Assembly: GCA_051010015.1 (NCBI GenBank)
Contig: JBPCVZ010000044.1
Location: 1 to 5,589, forward strand
Direction of reading: 5' to 3'
DNA from: CAJQQK01 sp051010015
GTDB taxonomy: Bacteria; Pseudomonadota; Alphaproteobacteria; Rhizobiales; Hyphomicrobiaceae
DNA: 5,589 bases
Position 1 is the first letter of the stretch; each line of letters opens with the position of its first letter. The notes under the pieces are model-generated. The model worked only from the letters and a program-made list of their open reading frames with translations, was not told where the DNA came from and ran no database searches. Below are positions 1 to 4,460 of this stretch, piece by piece. The translations under genes were made by a program, and so were the position numbers.

Positions 1-431
1 GCACCGCCGCCCTGGCGCTGCATTTCCGGGATCGCGGCCTTGGCCATCAGCATCATCGACTTGACGTTGATGCGCATCGCCACGTCCCAGGCTTCGGGAT
101 CGACCTCGACGGCGTTGCCGGCCGGCCCGCCGATACCGACGTTGTTGACCAGCACGTCGAGCCGGCCCCAGGCATCGACGGTGGCCTTTACCGCTTGGGC
201 GCATGATGCCGCATCCGCGACGTCGGCGACCAGCACCATCGAGGTGCCGCCCTCCTTGTCGATCATCGCCTTGGTCGCCTCGGCCCAGTCGCGCTCGGCA
301 TCGAGCAGCGCGACCCGGGCGCCTTCGCGGGCCAGCAAAATGGCCGCCGCCCGGCCGTTGCCGATACCGTCGCCGCGCGAACCGGCGCCGGTGACGATTG
401 CAACTTTTTCCTTGAGCCCGCTATCCGGCAT
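1..431 (-). CDS. SDR family NAD(P)-dependent oxidoreductase, N-terminal 143 residues (cut by window edge)
   Basis: This is the N-terminal half of a cytoplasmic short-chain dehydrogenase/reductase; the C-terminal part lies beyond base 1. The Rossmann cofactor motif is an extended form, TGAGSRGDGIGNG at residues 14-26, rather than the usual TGxxxGIG. An Asp at the end of the second strand (D44, in ALLDAE) suggests NAD rather than NADP, by family knowledge. D70-V71 fits the adenine-contacting site, NNVG (96-99) replaces the usual NNAG, and N122 matches the structural or catalytic Asn. The Ser-Tyr-Lys catalytic residues fall outside the window, so activity cannot be confirmed. The ATG at 431 is preceded by AGGAG (440-444) with an 8-base spacer. 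It lies 33 bases downstream of the lactonase gene on the same strand, so co-transcription is likely. A role in oxidising a sugar or hydroxy compound to a lactone or keto product is inferred from that neighbour; the substrate is unknown. Confidence 0.9.
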   Translation of the reverse strand, partial: MPDSGLKEKVAIVTGAGSRGDGIGNGRAAAILLAREGARVALLDAERDWAEATKAMIDKEGGTSMVLVADVADAASCAQAVKATVDAWGRLDVLVNNVGIGGPAGNAVEVDPEAWDVAMRINVKSMMLMAKAAIPEMQRQGGG

Positions 432-464
432 CTTTGAAACTCCTGGTTGTGATTGATTCTGGGC

Positions 465-1376
465 TCAGGTGAAGTTGAGCTTGAGGCCCGGTTCCGGCCA
501 TTGCAGCACGCCGACGCGGCCGCTGTCGGAGAGCGTGACATAGGCGGTACACATGTCGGCGCCGCCGAATGCAACGTTGGTCGGATAACAATCCGGCATT
601 TTGACTTCGCGGACAATATCTCCAGCCGGCGAGAACTCGGTGACATAGCCGGTGTTGAGGGTCGCCACCGTGATGTTGCCGCTGGCCATCACCGCCATGC
701 TGTCAAACCGTGCCGCGCCGCCGAGACCGGCCAGCACGCGGCCGCTGTGTGGGGCAAATTCGGCTTTCGGCTTGAGTCGGCCCGGACCCTCGACATCGAA
801 CGCCCAGAGCCGCGCGCCTTCGGTGTCGGCGGCATAGAGCGTCCTGCCGTCTGGCGACAGCCCACAGCCGTTGGGGCTCAGCATCGGATAGGCCACGGCC
901 GTCACTTTCGAGCCGTCGGGCTGCGCATAGTAGACGCCGCCGTTGTCGCGGTGGCGCGGATAGCGTTTGCCAAGGTCGGTAAAGTAGAAACCACCGTCGG
1001 CGTCGAACACCAGGTCGTTCGGTGCCGAGAGCAGCTCGCCGTCGACGTCCTTGTAGAGCAGTGTCGTCGCGCCGGTTTTCGGATCGAGCCGCTCGACCCA
1101 GCCGTGCTTGTAGTCGGGATGCGGCCCAAGCCCCATCGAGTGGCCTTCGACATAGCGGCTGCCGCCGTTGTTGCACAGGTAATAGGCGCCGTCCGGCCCG
1201 ATCGCCAGCCCGTTGGGCCCGCCGCCGCAATCCGAGAACAAACTGACTGTGCCATCCGGCGCGATCCGCGAGCAGCGGCCGTTGCGGATCTCGGTTACGA
1301 TCAGCGATCCGTCGTCAAAAACGATCGGACCTTCCGGAAAACCGAGTCCGGTTGCGAGAATTGTCACGTCTGTCAT
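465..1376 (-). CDS. SMP-30/gluconolactonase/LRE family protein (sugar lactonase-like)
   Basis: This 303-residue protein belongs to the six-bladed beta-propeller SMP-30/gluconolactonase family. Members hydrolyse sugar lactones to the open acid using one divalent metal. The expected metal ligands are all visible: E15 in GFPEGP, N120 in SAPNDLVFD, N169 in SPNGCGLSPD and D225 in RFDSMAV. These match by position the E-N-N-D set of human SMP30 (E18, N103, N154, D204). Typical blade motifs follow, such as SPDGRTLYAADT at 174-185. The length is normal for the family and no signal peptide is seen, so it is probably cytoplasmic. The ATG at 1376 has AGGGGAG (1384-1390) 7 bases upstream. The SDR gene 33 bases downstream suggests a two-step oxidation and ring-opening of a sugar. 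The exact lactone is not readable; some relatives act on gluconolactone, others on xylono-, arabino- or galactonolactone, and some are esterases. Confidence 0.92.
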   Translation of the reverse strand: MTDVTILATGLGFPEGPIVFDDGSLIVTEIRNGRCSRIAPDGTVSLFSDCGGGPNGLAIGPDGAYYLCNNGGSRYVEGHSMGLGPHPDYKHGWVERLDPKTGATTLLYKDVDGELLSAPNDLVFDADGGFYFTDLGKRYPRHRDNGGVYYAQPDGSKVTAVAYPMLSPNGCGLSPDGRTLYAADTEGARLWAFDVEGPGRLKPKAEFAPHSGRVLAGLGGAARFDSMAVMASGNITVATLNTGYVTEFSPAGDIVREVKMPDCYPTNVAFGGADMCTAYVTLSDSGRVGVLQWPEPGLKLNFT

Positions 1377-1548
1377 GGCATTGCTCCCCTCGGGTCATGC
1401 CCGGGACGGCCCCAGGACGGCGCAGGCTGTTCAATGGACTGCGTTTCTTTCAACAAGAGGGACTGTACGCCAATCTCCAATTGGCATAGCAATCTCAATG
1501 AGGATTTCCAACGCCGCCACCGGGCGTCGTTCGATCAAGGAGCCCGCC
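1377..1548. promoter_or_regulatory. Divergent intergenic region between the lactonase and VOC genes
   Basis: This 172-base gap must hold the promoters of both divergent genes, unless the VOC gene is read from elsewhere. It is less GC-rich between about 1440 and 1515 than the genes around it. It contains a perfect 6-bp inverted repeat, GCCAAT-N5-ATTGGC (1469-1485). The heptamer CAATCTC occurs twice (1471-1477 and 1490-1496), 19 bases apart. TTGGCA at 1481-1486 could serve as a -35 for the plus-strand gene, but I see no convincing -10 at the right spacing. A regulator site is possible; nothing here identifies the regulator. Confidence 0.4.
1537..1542 (+). promoter_or_regulatory. Ribosome binding site AAGGAG deciding a GTG start
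   Basis: AAGGAG lies 6 bases before the GTG at 1549. The reading frame is open further upstream, but that part overlaps the lactonase promoter and its 5' coding region and has no family similarity. This site is therefore the reason for placing the start at GTG rather than at an earlier codon. Confidence 0.8.
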
Positions 1549-1968
1549 GTGGAACCGTTGTTTCATTTGTCCATACCGGTCGACGACCTCGATCGCGCCA
1601 AGACATTCTACATCGACACGCTCGGTTGCGCCGTCGGCCGTGAAACGCGTGGGCGCTTCGACATCAATTTCTTTGGCCACCACATCGTCGCGCACCATTC
1701 ACCGCGTGAAGCCGCCAAGGAGAACGGCACGATACCATCAGATGGAGACATCGCGCCGCTGCGCCATTTCGGCGTCATCCTGCCGCTGGAGGATTGGCAG
1801 CGGATGGAACAGCGCCTCACTGAGCGCCGCGTCGAGTTCACGCTCTCACCGCGTCTTTCTTTCCAGGGCAAACCGGCCGAGCAGCACATCATGATGCTGC
1901 CGGACGGGTGTGGCAATATTGTCGAGTTCAAGTCGCAGGCACGGGATCGTGTATTTGCAACACAATAA
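1549..1968 (+). CDS. VOC family protein (glyoxalase / extradiol dioxygenase-like)
   Basis: This 139-residue protein has the vicinal oxygen chelate fold and resembles the predicted extradiol dioxygenase group (COG3565-like, from memory). It opens with FHLSIPVDDLDRAKTFY, the usual first beta-strand with metal ligand H6. It continues with INFFGHHIVAH (39-49), the second ligand-bearing strand RHFGVIL (H73), a P-x3-FxGxPxEQ stretch (101-112) and DGCGNIVEFK (119-128) with E126. H6, H73 and E126 form the expected two-His-one-Glu metal site. The usual DPSGN loop is DGCGN here. The GTG start follows AAGGAG by 6 bases and gives the family's normal length and N-terminus. Substrate and reaction are unknown: VOC proteins include dioxygenases, isomerases, glyoxalases and drug-binding proteins. 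It is divergent from the lactonase gene and 73 bases ahead of manC, with a probable terminator between. Confidence 0.9.
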   Translation: MEPLFHLSIPVDDLDRAKTFYIDTLGCAVGRETRGRFDINFFGHHIVAHHSPREAAKENGTIPSDGDIAPLRHFGVILPLEDWQRMEQRLTERRVEFTLSPRLSFQGKPAEQHIMMLPDGCGNIVEFKSQARDRVFATQ

Positions 1969-1991
1969 GCTCGAATGGTTGTGACTCTGGC

Positions 1992-2011
1992 GACTGTTCT
2001 TGCTAACAGTC
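1992..2011 (+). promoter_or_regulatory. Stem-loop upstream of manC (GACTGTT / AACAGTC)
   Basis: A perfect 7-bp inverted repeat, GACTGTT (1992-1998) and AACAGTC (2005-2011), encloses a 6-base loop. It directly abuts the next hairpin with its T-run. It could be part of a compound terminator for the VOC gene, an operator, or one half of an attenuator. A weak promoter-like pair overlaps it: TTGTGA at 1979-1984 and GCTAAC at 2002-2007, with 17-base spacing but only 4/6 and 3/6 consensus matches. Confidence 0.5.
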
Positions 2012-2030
2012 CGGGCGCGACCCGTTTTTT
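2012..2030 (+). terminator. Short GC hairpin followed by six T residues, 11 bases before manC
   Basis: CGGG (2012-2015) pairs with CCCG (2021-2024) across the 5-base loop CGCGA, followed immediately by TTTTTT (2025-2030). This is the layout of a factor-independent terminator, although the stem has only 4 bp. It ends 11 bases before the manC ATG. It would stop transcripts coming from the VOC gene, and would also stop a manC transcript beginning upstream unless it is regulated or the start site lies inside it. Confidence 0.55.
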
Positions 2031-2041
2031 GAAGTGAAGCA

Positions 2042-3481
2042 ATGAGCAAGAACGCGAAGATGATCCATCCATTTGTCCTGTCGGGCGGCTCAGGCACCCG
2101 TCTGTGGCCGCTGTCACGCAGCAATTACCCGAAACAATTTCAAGCCCTTGGCGGCGGTGAGCACAGCTTGCTGCAGCAAAGCTGCCTGCGTGTCGCGGCG
2201 CCGGATTTCGCCGCCTGTTCGGTGCTGTGCAACAACGAGCATCGCTTTCTGGTGGCAGAGCAGTTGCAGCTGGCCGGTATTGCAGACGCCCAGATCGTTC
2301 TCGAGCCGGTCGGGCGCAACACGGCACCGGCCGCCCTGATGGCCGCGCTGGTCGCTGCCCAGAGGGACCCGGCTGCACTCGTGCTGCTGATGCCGTCGGA
2401 CCATGTCATTGCCGATACCGCTGCGTTCCAGCGCAGCATTGGCAAGGGGATCGAGGCGGCGAAGGACGGGCGCATCGTCACGTTCGGCGTCAAGCCCGAC
2501 AAACCGGAGACGGGTTACGGCTATATCGAGGTCGGCGACGTGGCCAACGATGTCCACGCGGTCACGCGCTTTGTTGAAAAGCCGCCGCTGGAAACCGCCG
2601 AGGCCTACCTGAAGGCTGGTAACTTCCTGTGGAATGCCGGCATCTTCCTTTACGCGTCGCGCGCCATGATCGCGGCATTCGAAACACATGCGCCCGATAC
2701 GCTGCGCCATTGCCGCGACGCGCTTGCCAACGCCAAGCAGGATCTCGACTTTCTCCGGCTCGACGAAGCGGCTTATGCCCAATGCGAGAATCTCTCGATC
2801 GACTATGCCATCGTCGAGAAGAGCGATGGCGTCGCCTGCGTGCCGCTGGAGAGCGATTGGAGCGATCTCGGCTCGTGGCATGCGCTGTGGGAGATCGGCG
2901 GCAAGGACAGCGCCGGCAATGTCACCGGCGGCGACGTCGTTCTGCATGACACGCGTGACAGTTACGTCCAGAGCGCCGACGGGGTTTGCATGTCGCTGAT
3001 CGGCATGGACGGGGTCATCGCGGTTGCGACACAGGACGCGATACTGCTGGCGCCGAAAGAGCGTGCCCAGGACGTCAAGCATGTCGTCGACAAGCTGAAA
3101 CAGACCGGGCGCGCCGAAGCGGAGTTTCACAAGCGCGTCTACCGGCCGTGGGGCTGGTACGAGCAGCGTGGCCAGGGCAGCCGCTTCCAGGTCAAATACC
3201 TGATGGTCAAGCCCGGCGCGAAACTGTCGCTGCAGAGCCACCACCACCGCGCCGAGCACTGGGTCGTCGTGTCGGGCACGGCCGAGGTCACGGTCGATGA
3301 CAAGACGTTCCTGATGACGGAGAACGAGTCGACCTATATTCCGCTCGGCGCCACGCACCGCCTCGCAAATCCGGGCAAACTGCCGGCCCTGCTTGTCGAA
3401 ATCCAGTCCGGTTCCTATCTCGGAGAAGATGACATCGTGCGCTACGAGGATGATTTCAATCGCGACAAGGAAGGTCCCTGA
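2042..3481 (+). CDS. manC: Mannose-1-phosphate guanylyltransferase / mannose-6-phosphate isomerase (bifunctional, type II)
   Basis: This 479-residue cytoplasmic enzyme (ManC/CpsB/AlgA/XanB type) interconverts fructose-6-P and mannose-6-P and makes GDP-mannose from mannose-1-P and GTP. GDP-mannose is the precursor for mannose, fucose and rhamnose units of surface polysaccharide. The N-terminal nucleotidyltransferase shows GGSGTR (15-20) with K31, EPVGRNTAPA (88-97), PSDH (118-121), GYGYIE (158-163), FVEKP (177-181), WNAGIF (197-202), SIDYAIVEK (252-260) and WSDLGSW (273-279). The C-terminal cupin isomerase shows RPWGWYE (368-374) and the metal site in G392 to G412, with Q398, H400, H402 and E405, plus H439. 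Both halves are complete and the length is typical. The ATG at 2042 has only a weak GAAG-type site; the ATG at 2060 would give MIHPFVLSGG, closer to AlgA's start, and remains possible. A phosphomannomutase would be needed between the two reactions and is not in the window, nor are other polysaccharide genes. Confidence 0.97.
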   Translation: MSKNAKMIHPFVLSGGSGTRLWPLSRSNYPKQFQALGGGEHSLLQQSCLRVAAPDFAACSVLCNNEHRFLVAEQLQLAGIADAQIVLEPVGRNTAPAALMAALVAAQRDPAALVLLMPSDHVIADTAAFQRSIGKGIEAAKDGRIVTFGVKPDKPETGYGYIEVGDVANDVHAVTRFVEKPPLETAEAYLKAGNFLWNAGIFLYASRAMIAAFETHAPDTLRHCRDALANAKQDLDFLRLDEAAYAQCENLSIDYAIVEKSDGVACVPLESDWSDLGSWHALWEIGGKDSAGNVTGGDVVLHDTRDSYVQSADGVCMSLIGMDGVIAVATQDAILLAPKERAQDVKHVVDKLKQTGRAEAEFHKRVYRPWGWYEQRGQGSRFQVKYLMVKPGAKLSLQSHHHRAEHWVVVSGTAEVTVDDKTFLMTENESTYIPLGATHRLANPGKLPALLVEIQSGSYLGEDDIVRYEDDFNRDKEGP

Positions 3482-3528
3482 TCGGCGAAATACCGCCACA
3501 ATCGATACTTATGCTCATTTGCTGAGGT

Positions 3529-3543
3529 GCGCACTTGGTGCGC
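3529..3543 (+). repeat. Hairpin after manC (GCGCAC-TTG-GTGCGC)
   Basis: A perfect 6-bp stem with a 3-base loop begins 48 bases after the manC stop codon. There is no T-run after it, so intrinsic termination is not supported. It might stabilise the 3' end of the manC message or be a chance palindrome in GC-rich DNA. Confidence 0.35.
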
Positions 3544-3589
3544 GCGCTCGATACGGCATTGCTAGCCAGTAGGTTCCTCGCCGTTGACC

Positions 3590-3648
3590 GTCATTGCAGT
3601 GAAGCGCCCACGGCGCGCGGCACCTCCGGTGCATCACCATGCAATGAC
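3590..3648 (+). ncRNA. Candidate structured RNA element with a three-way junction
   Basis: The outer arms GTCATTGCA (3590-3598) and TGCAATGAC (3640-3648) are a perfect 9-bp inverted repeat. Pairing continues with GTGA (3599-3602) and TCAC (3634-3637) after a 2-base CA bulge, for 13 bp in all. Two further perfect 5-bp hairpins with 3-base loops sit inside: GCGCC-CAC-GGCGC (3604-3616) and GCACC-TCC-GGTGC (3620-3632). The whole would fold as a compact junction in the leader of the downstream gene. It matches no riboswitch or RNA family I recognise. It could equally be a DNA cruciform, a dispersed repeat or chance pairing in GC-rich sequence. An alternative hairpin, TGCAT-CACC-ATGCA (3630-3643), competes with it. 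Confidence 0.4.
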
Positions 3649-3694
3649 CGCGAGGAAACTGAACCGCGCCTTGACCACCCCAAAAGTGAACGAC

Positions 3695-3724
3695 GCCTGC
3701 GCGTGCCTAATTGTGTGCGCAGGC
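3695..3724 (+). promoter_or_regulatory. 8-bp hairpin just before the ribosome binding site of the 147-codon gene
   Basis: GCCTGCGC (3695-3702) and GCGCAGGC (3717-3724) pair perfectly. The 14-base intervening loop can be tightened by two G-U pairs. The stem ends 10 bases before GGAGAG, close enough to influence translation initiation if transcribed. The loop is AT-rich, unlike its surroundings. No function can be assigned. Confidence 0.4.
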
Positions 3725-3734
3725 CCTGGCAGAC

Positions 3735-3740
3735 GGAGAG
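3735..3740 (+). promoter_or_regulatory. Ribosome binding site GGAGAG fixing the start at ATG 3746
   Basis: GGAG begins 11 bases upstream of ATG 3746 and leaves a 7-base spacer. The upstream TTG at 3584 in the same frame has no comparable site, so the shorter 147-residue product is preferred. Confidence 0.7.
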
Positions 3741-3745
3741 ACCGC

Positions 3746-4189
3746 ATGGAACTGAACAGGCGCAATTTTTTCGGCGTGGCTGCCGCCTCGCCCCTGGCTG
3801 CGAAGGAAACGGCGGCCAAGGTGATCGAGGCTGCCGAGATGGAAGCATCCGGTATGAGCATCTACAGCGACAGCATGTATACCGGCATCAACACCTATGG
3901 CTTCGACGTCGATGATGACGACGAAACGCCGATGCGCACCTTGTGGGATGCCATCAAGGACCTTGGCATGCCGGATTGGAAGAAGGATGATCTGTGGACC
4001 GATGCGAAACGTTCGCGCACGATCGATCCGGATATTGCCTCCATGCGCTCCCTCTCGATGAACGCGAAGCTGCAGATGCAGTGGAAGCGCAACTATCAAC
4101 TGTTGATCGACCGCGCCTACGAGCAGCAGCTGATGGAGCGGCGTAAGCGCAAGTTCTTCGAGAAGCATAAGGACGTGCAGGAGTATTGA
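3746..4189 (+). CDS. Uncharacterised 147-residue protein with twin-arginine-like N-terminus
   Basis: I do not recognise this protein. Residues 4-9 are NRRNFF, close to the twin-arginine S/T-R-R-x-F-L-K pattern, followed by a short apolar run to A19 (GVAAASPLAA). The run is only about 10 residues, shorter than most Tat signal h-regions, and no clear cleavage site follows, so export is doubtful. The middle has an acidic run VDDDDE (55-60) after aromatic residues at Y40, Y45, Y51 and F53, then a Trp/Lys/Asp-rich part (67-84). The C-terminus (about 100-142) looks helical and basic, rich in Gln, Arg and Lys. Small proteins with a similar RR-FF start occur beside structural genes in some phages; that is a memory-based resemblance, not shown here, and no phage genes flank it. 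It has a proper ribosome binding site, ordinary codon use and a hairpin 2 bases after its stop, so it is probably a real, separately transcribed gene. Confidence 0.7.
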   Translation: MELNRRNFFGVAAASPLAAKETAAKVIEAAEMEASGMSIYSDSMYTGINTYGFDVDDDDETPMRTLWDAIKDLGMPDWKKDDLWTDAKRSRTIDPDIASMRSLSMNAKLQMQWKRNYQLLIDRAYEQQLMERRKRKFFEKHKDVQEY

Positions 4190-4350
4190 TCCTAAAGCGT
4201 GTCGCATAAAATGCTCCCCGCTTTAGCTTCCTTTTGGCTCACGGCTATTCCCTCGCTTCGCTCGGGGCCTCCGCCGGCGCGGCGCGAGGCGCCGGGCCGC
4301 GGTCGCGGCCTTGATGTTGAATCCGATTGGATGCGACAGAGTTTAGGGTC
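4188..4350. repeat. MITE-like or dispersed-repeat element with imperfect terminal inverted repeats
   Basis: The two ends, 4188-4207 (GATCCTAAAGCGTGTCGCAT) and the reverse complement of 4331-4350, agree at 16 of 20 positions, including CCTAAA and TGTCGCAT in full. Between them lies a very GC-rich core with two perfect stems: CCGGCGC/GCGCCGG (4274-4295) and GGCCGC-GGTC-GCGGCC (4295-4310). No protein is encoded. The CTAAAGCG-type ends recall palindromic intergenic repeats of Rhizobiales genomes, but I cannot check this. The left end overlaps the last two bases of the preceding stop codon, so insertion right behind that gene is possible. No target-site duplication was identified. Confidence 0.45.
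4192..4226 (+). terminator. Hairpin 2 bases after the 147-codon gene, followed by a T-rich tail
   Basis: CTAAAGCG (4192-4199) pairs perfectly with CGCTTTAG (4219-4226). A second stem, GCAT-AAA-ATGC (4204-4214), is nested inside it across a symmetrical internal loop. The tail is CTTCCTTTTGG, T-rich but interrupted. The position directly behind the stop codon fits a transcription terminator for that gene. The left arm also forms the end of the repeat element at 4188-4350. Confidence 0.5.
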
Positions 4351-4364
4351 TGCGCCCGTGCAAT

Positions 4365-4402
4365 GCCAAGCGCCGCGCATGAATTCCTGCGCGGCGCTTG
4401 GC
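4365..4402. terminator. Perfect 14-bp hairpin between convergent genes (possible bidirectional terminator)
   Basis: GCCAAGCGCCGCGC (4365-4378) is followed by its exact reverse complement at 4389-4402. The 10-base loop ATGAATTCCT can add one A-T pair. This is the strongest hairpin in the window and lies between a plus-strand gene ending at 4189 and a minus-strand gene ending at 4461. Plus-strand tail CGTTTCG has only three T residues and the minus-strand tail has no T-run, so Rho-independent action is likely but imperfect; an mRNA-end-protecting role is an alternative. The remaining bases 4403-4460 show nothing. Confidence 0.6.
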
Positions 4403-4460
4403 CGTTTCGCCGGATGCATGCGGCTTGAATGTGCGGCAGTATCAATCGACAGTAGCCGTA

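Larger units (their letters stand above)
3482..3745 (+). promoter_or_regulatory. 264-base gene-free leader rich in inverted repeats
   Basis: No coding region is convincing here. A reading frame continuous with the next gene is open from TTG 3584, but it has no ribosome binding site and looks unlike protein (Arg- and Pro-rich, low-quality sequence). The stretch holds a small hairpin about 50 bases after the manC stop: GCGCAC-TTG-GTGCGC, 3529-3543, without a T-run. It also holds a branched inverted-repeat structure at 3590-3648 and an 8-bp hairpin at 3695-3724. I see no good promoter; TTGACC occurs at 3584 and 3671 but neither has a matching -10. Confidence 0.45.

Noticed and set aside
1481..1500. 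Possible sigma-54 promoter (TTGGCA element)
   Set aside because: The -24-like TGGCA has no GC dinucleotide at the required -12 spacing.
1213..1548. N-terminal extension of the VOC protein from an earlier start
   Set aside because: The added residues overlap the lactonase 5' end and its promoter and lack family similarity, while GTG 1549 has AAGGAG at ideal spacing and gives the normal VOC N-terminus.
453..1643. Long plus-strand open frame (396 codons) opposite the lactonase gene
   Set aside because: It is an antisense shadow of a well-supported SMP-30 gene in GC-rich DNA, shows no family motifs and has no ribosome binding site at its start.
2114..3499. Long minus-strand open frame (461 codons) opposite manC
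   Set aside because: The plus strand carries every diagnostic motif of ManC along the same span; the antisense product has no recognisable domain.
3584..3745. N-terminal extension of the 147-residue protein from TTG 3584
   Set aside because: No ribosome binding site precedes it, the composition is Arg/Pro-rich and unprotein-like, and the segment is occupied by inverted repeats; ATG 3746 has GGAGAG.
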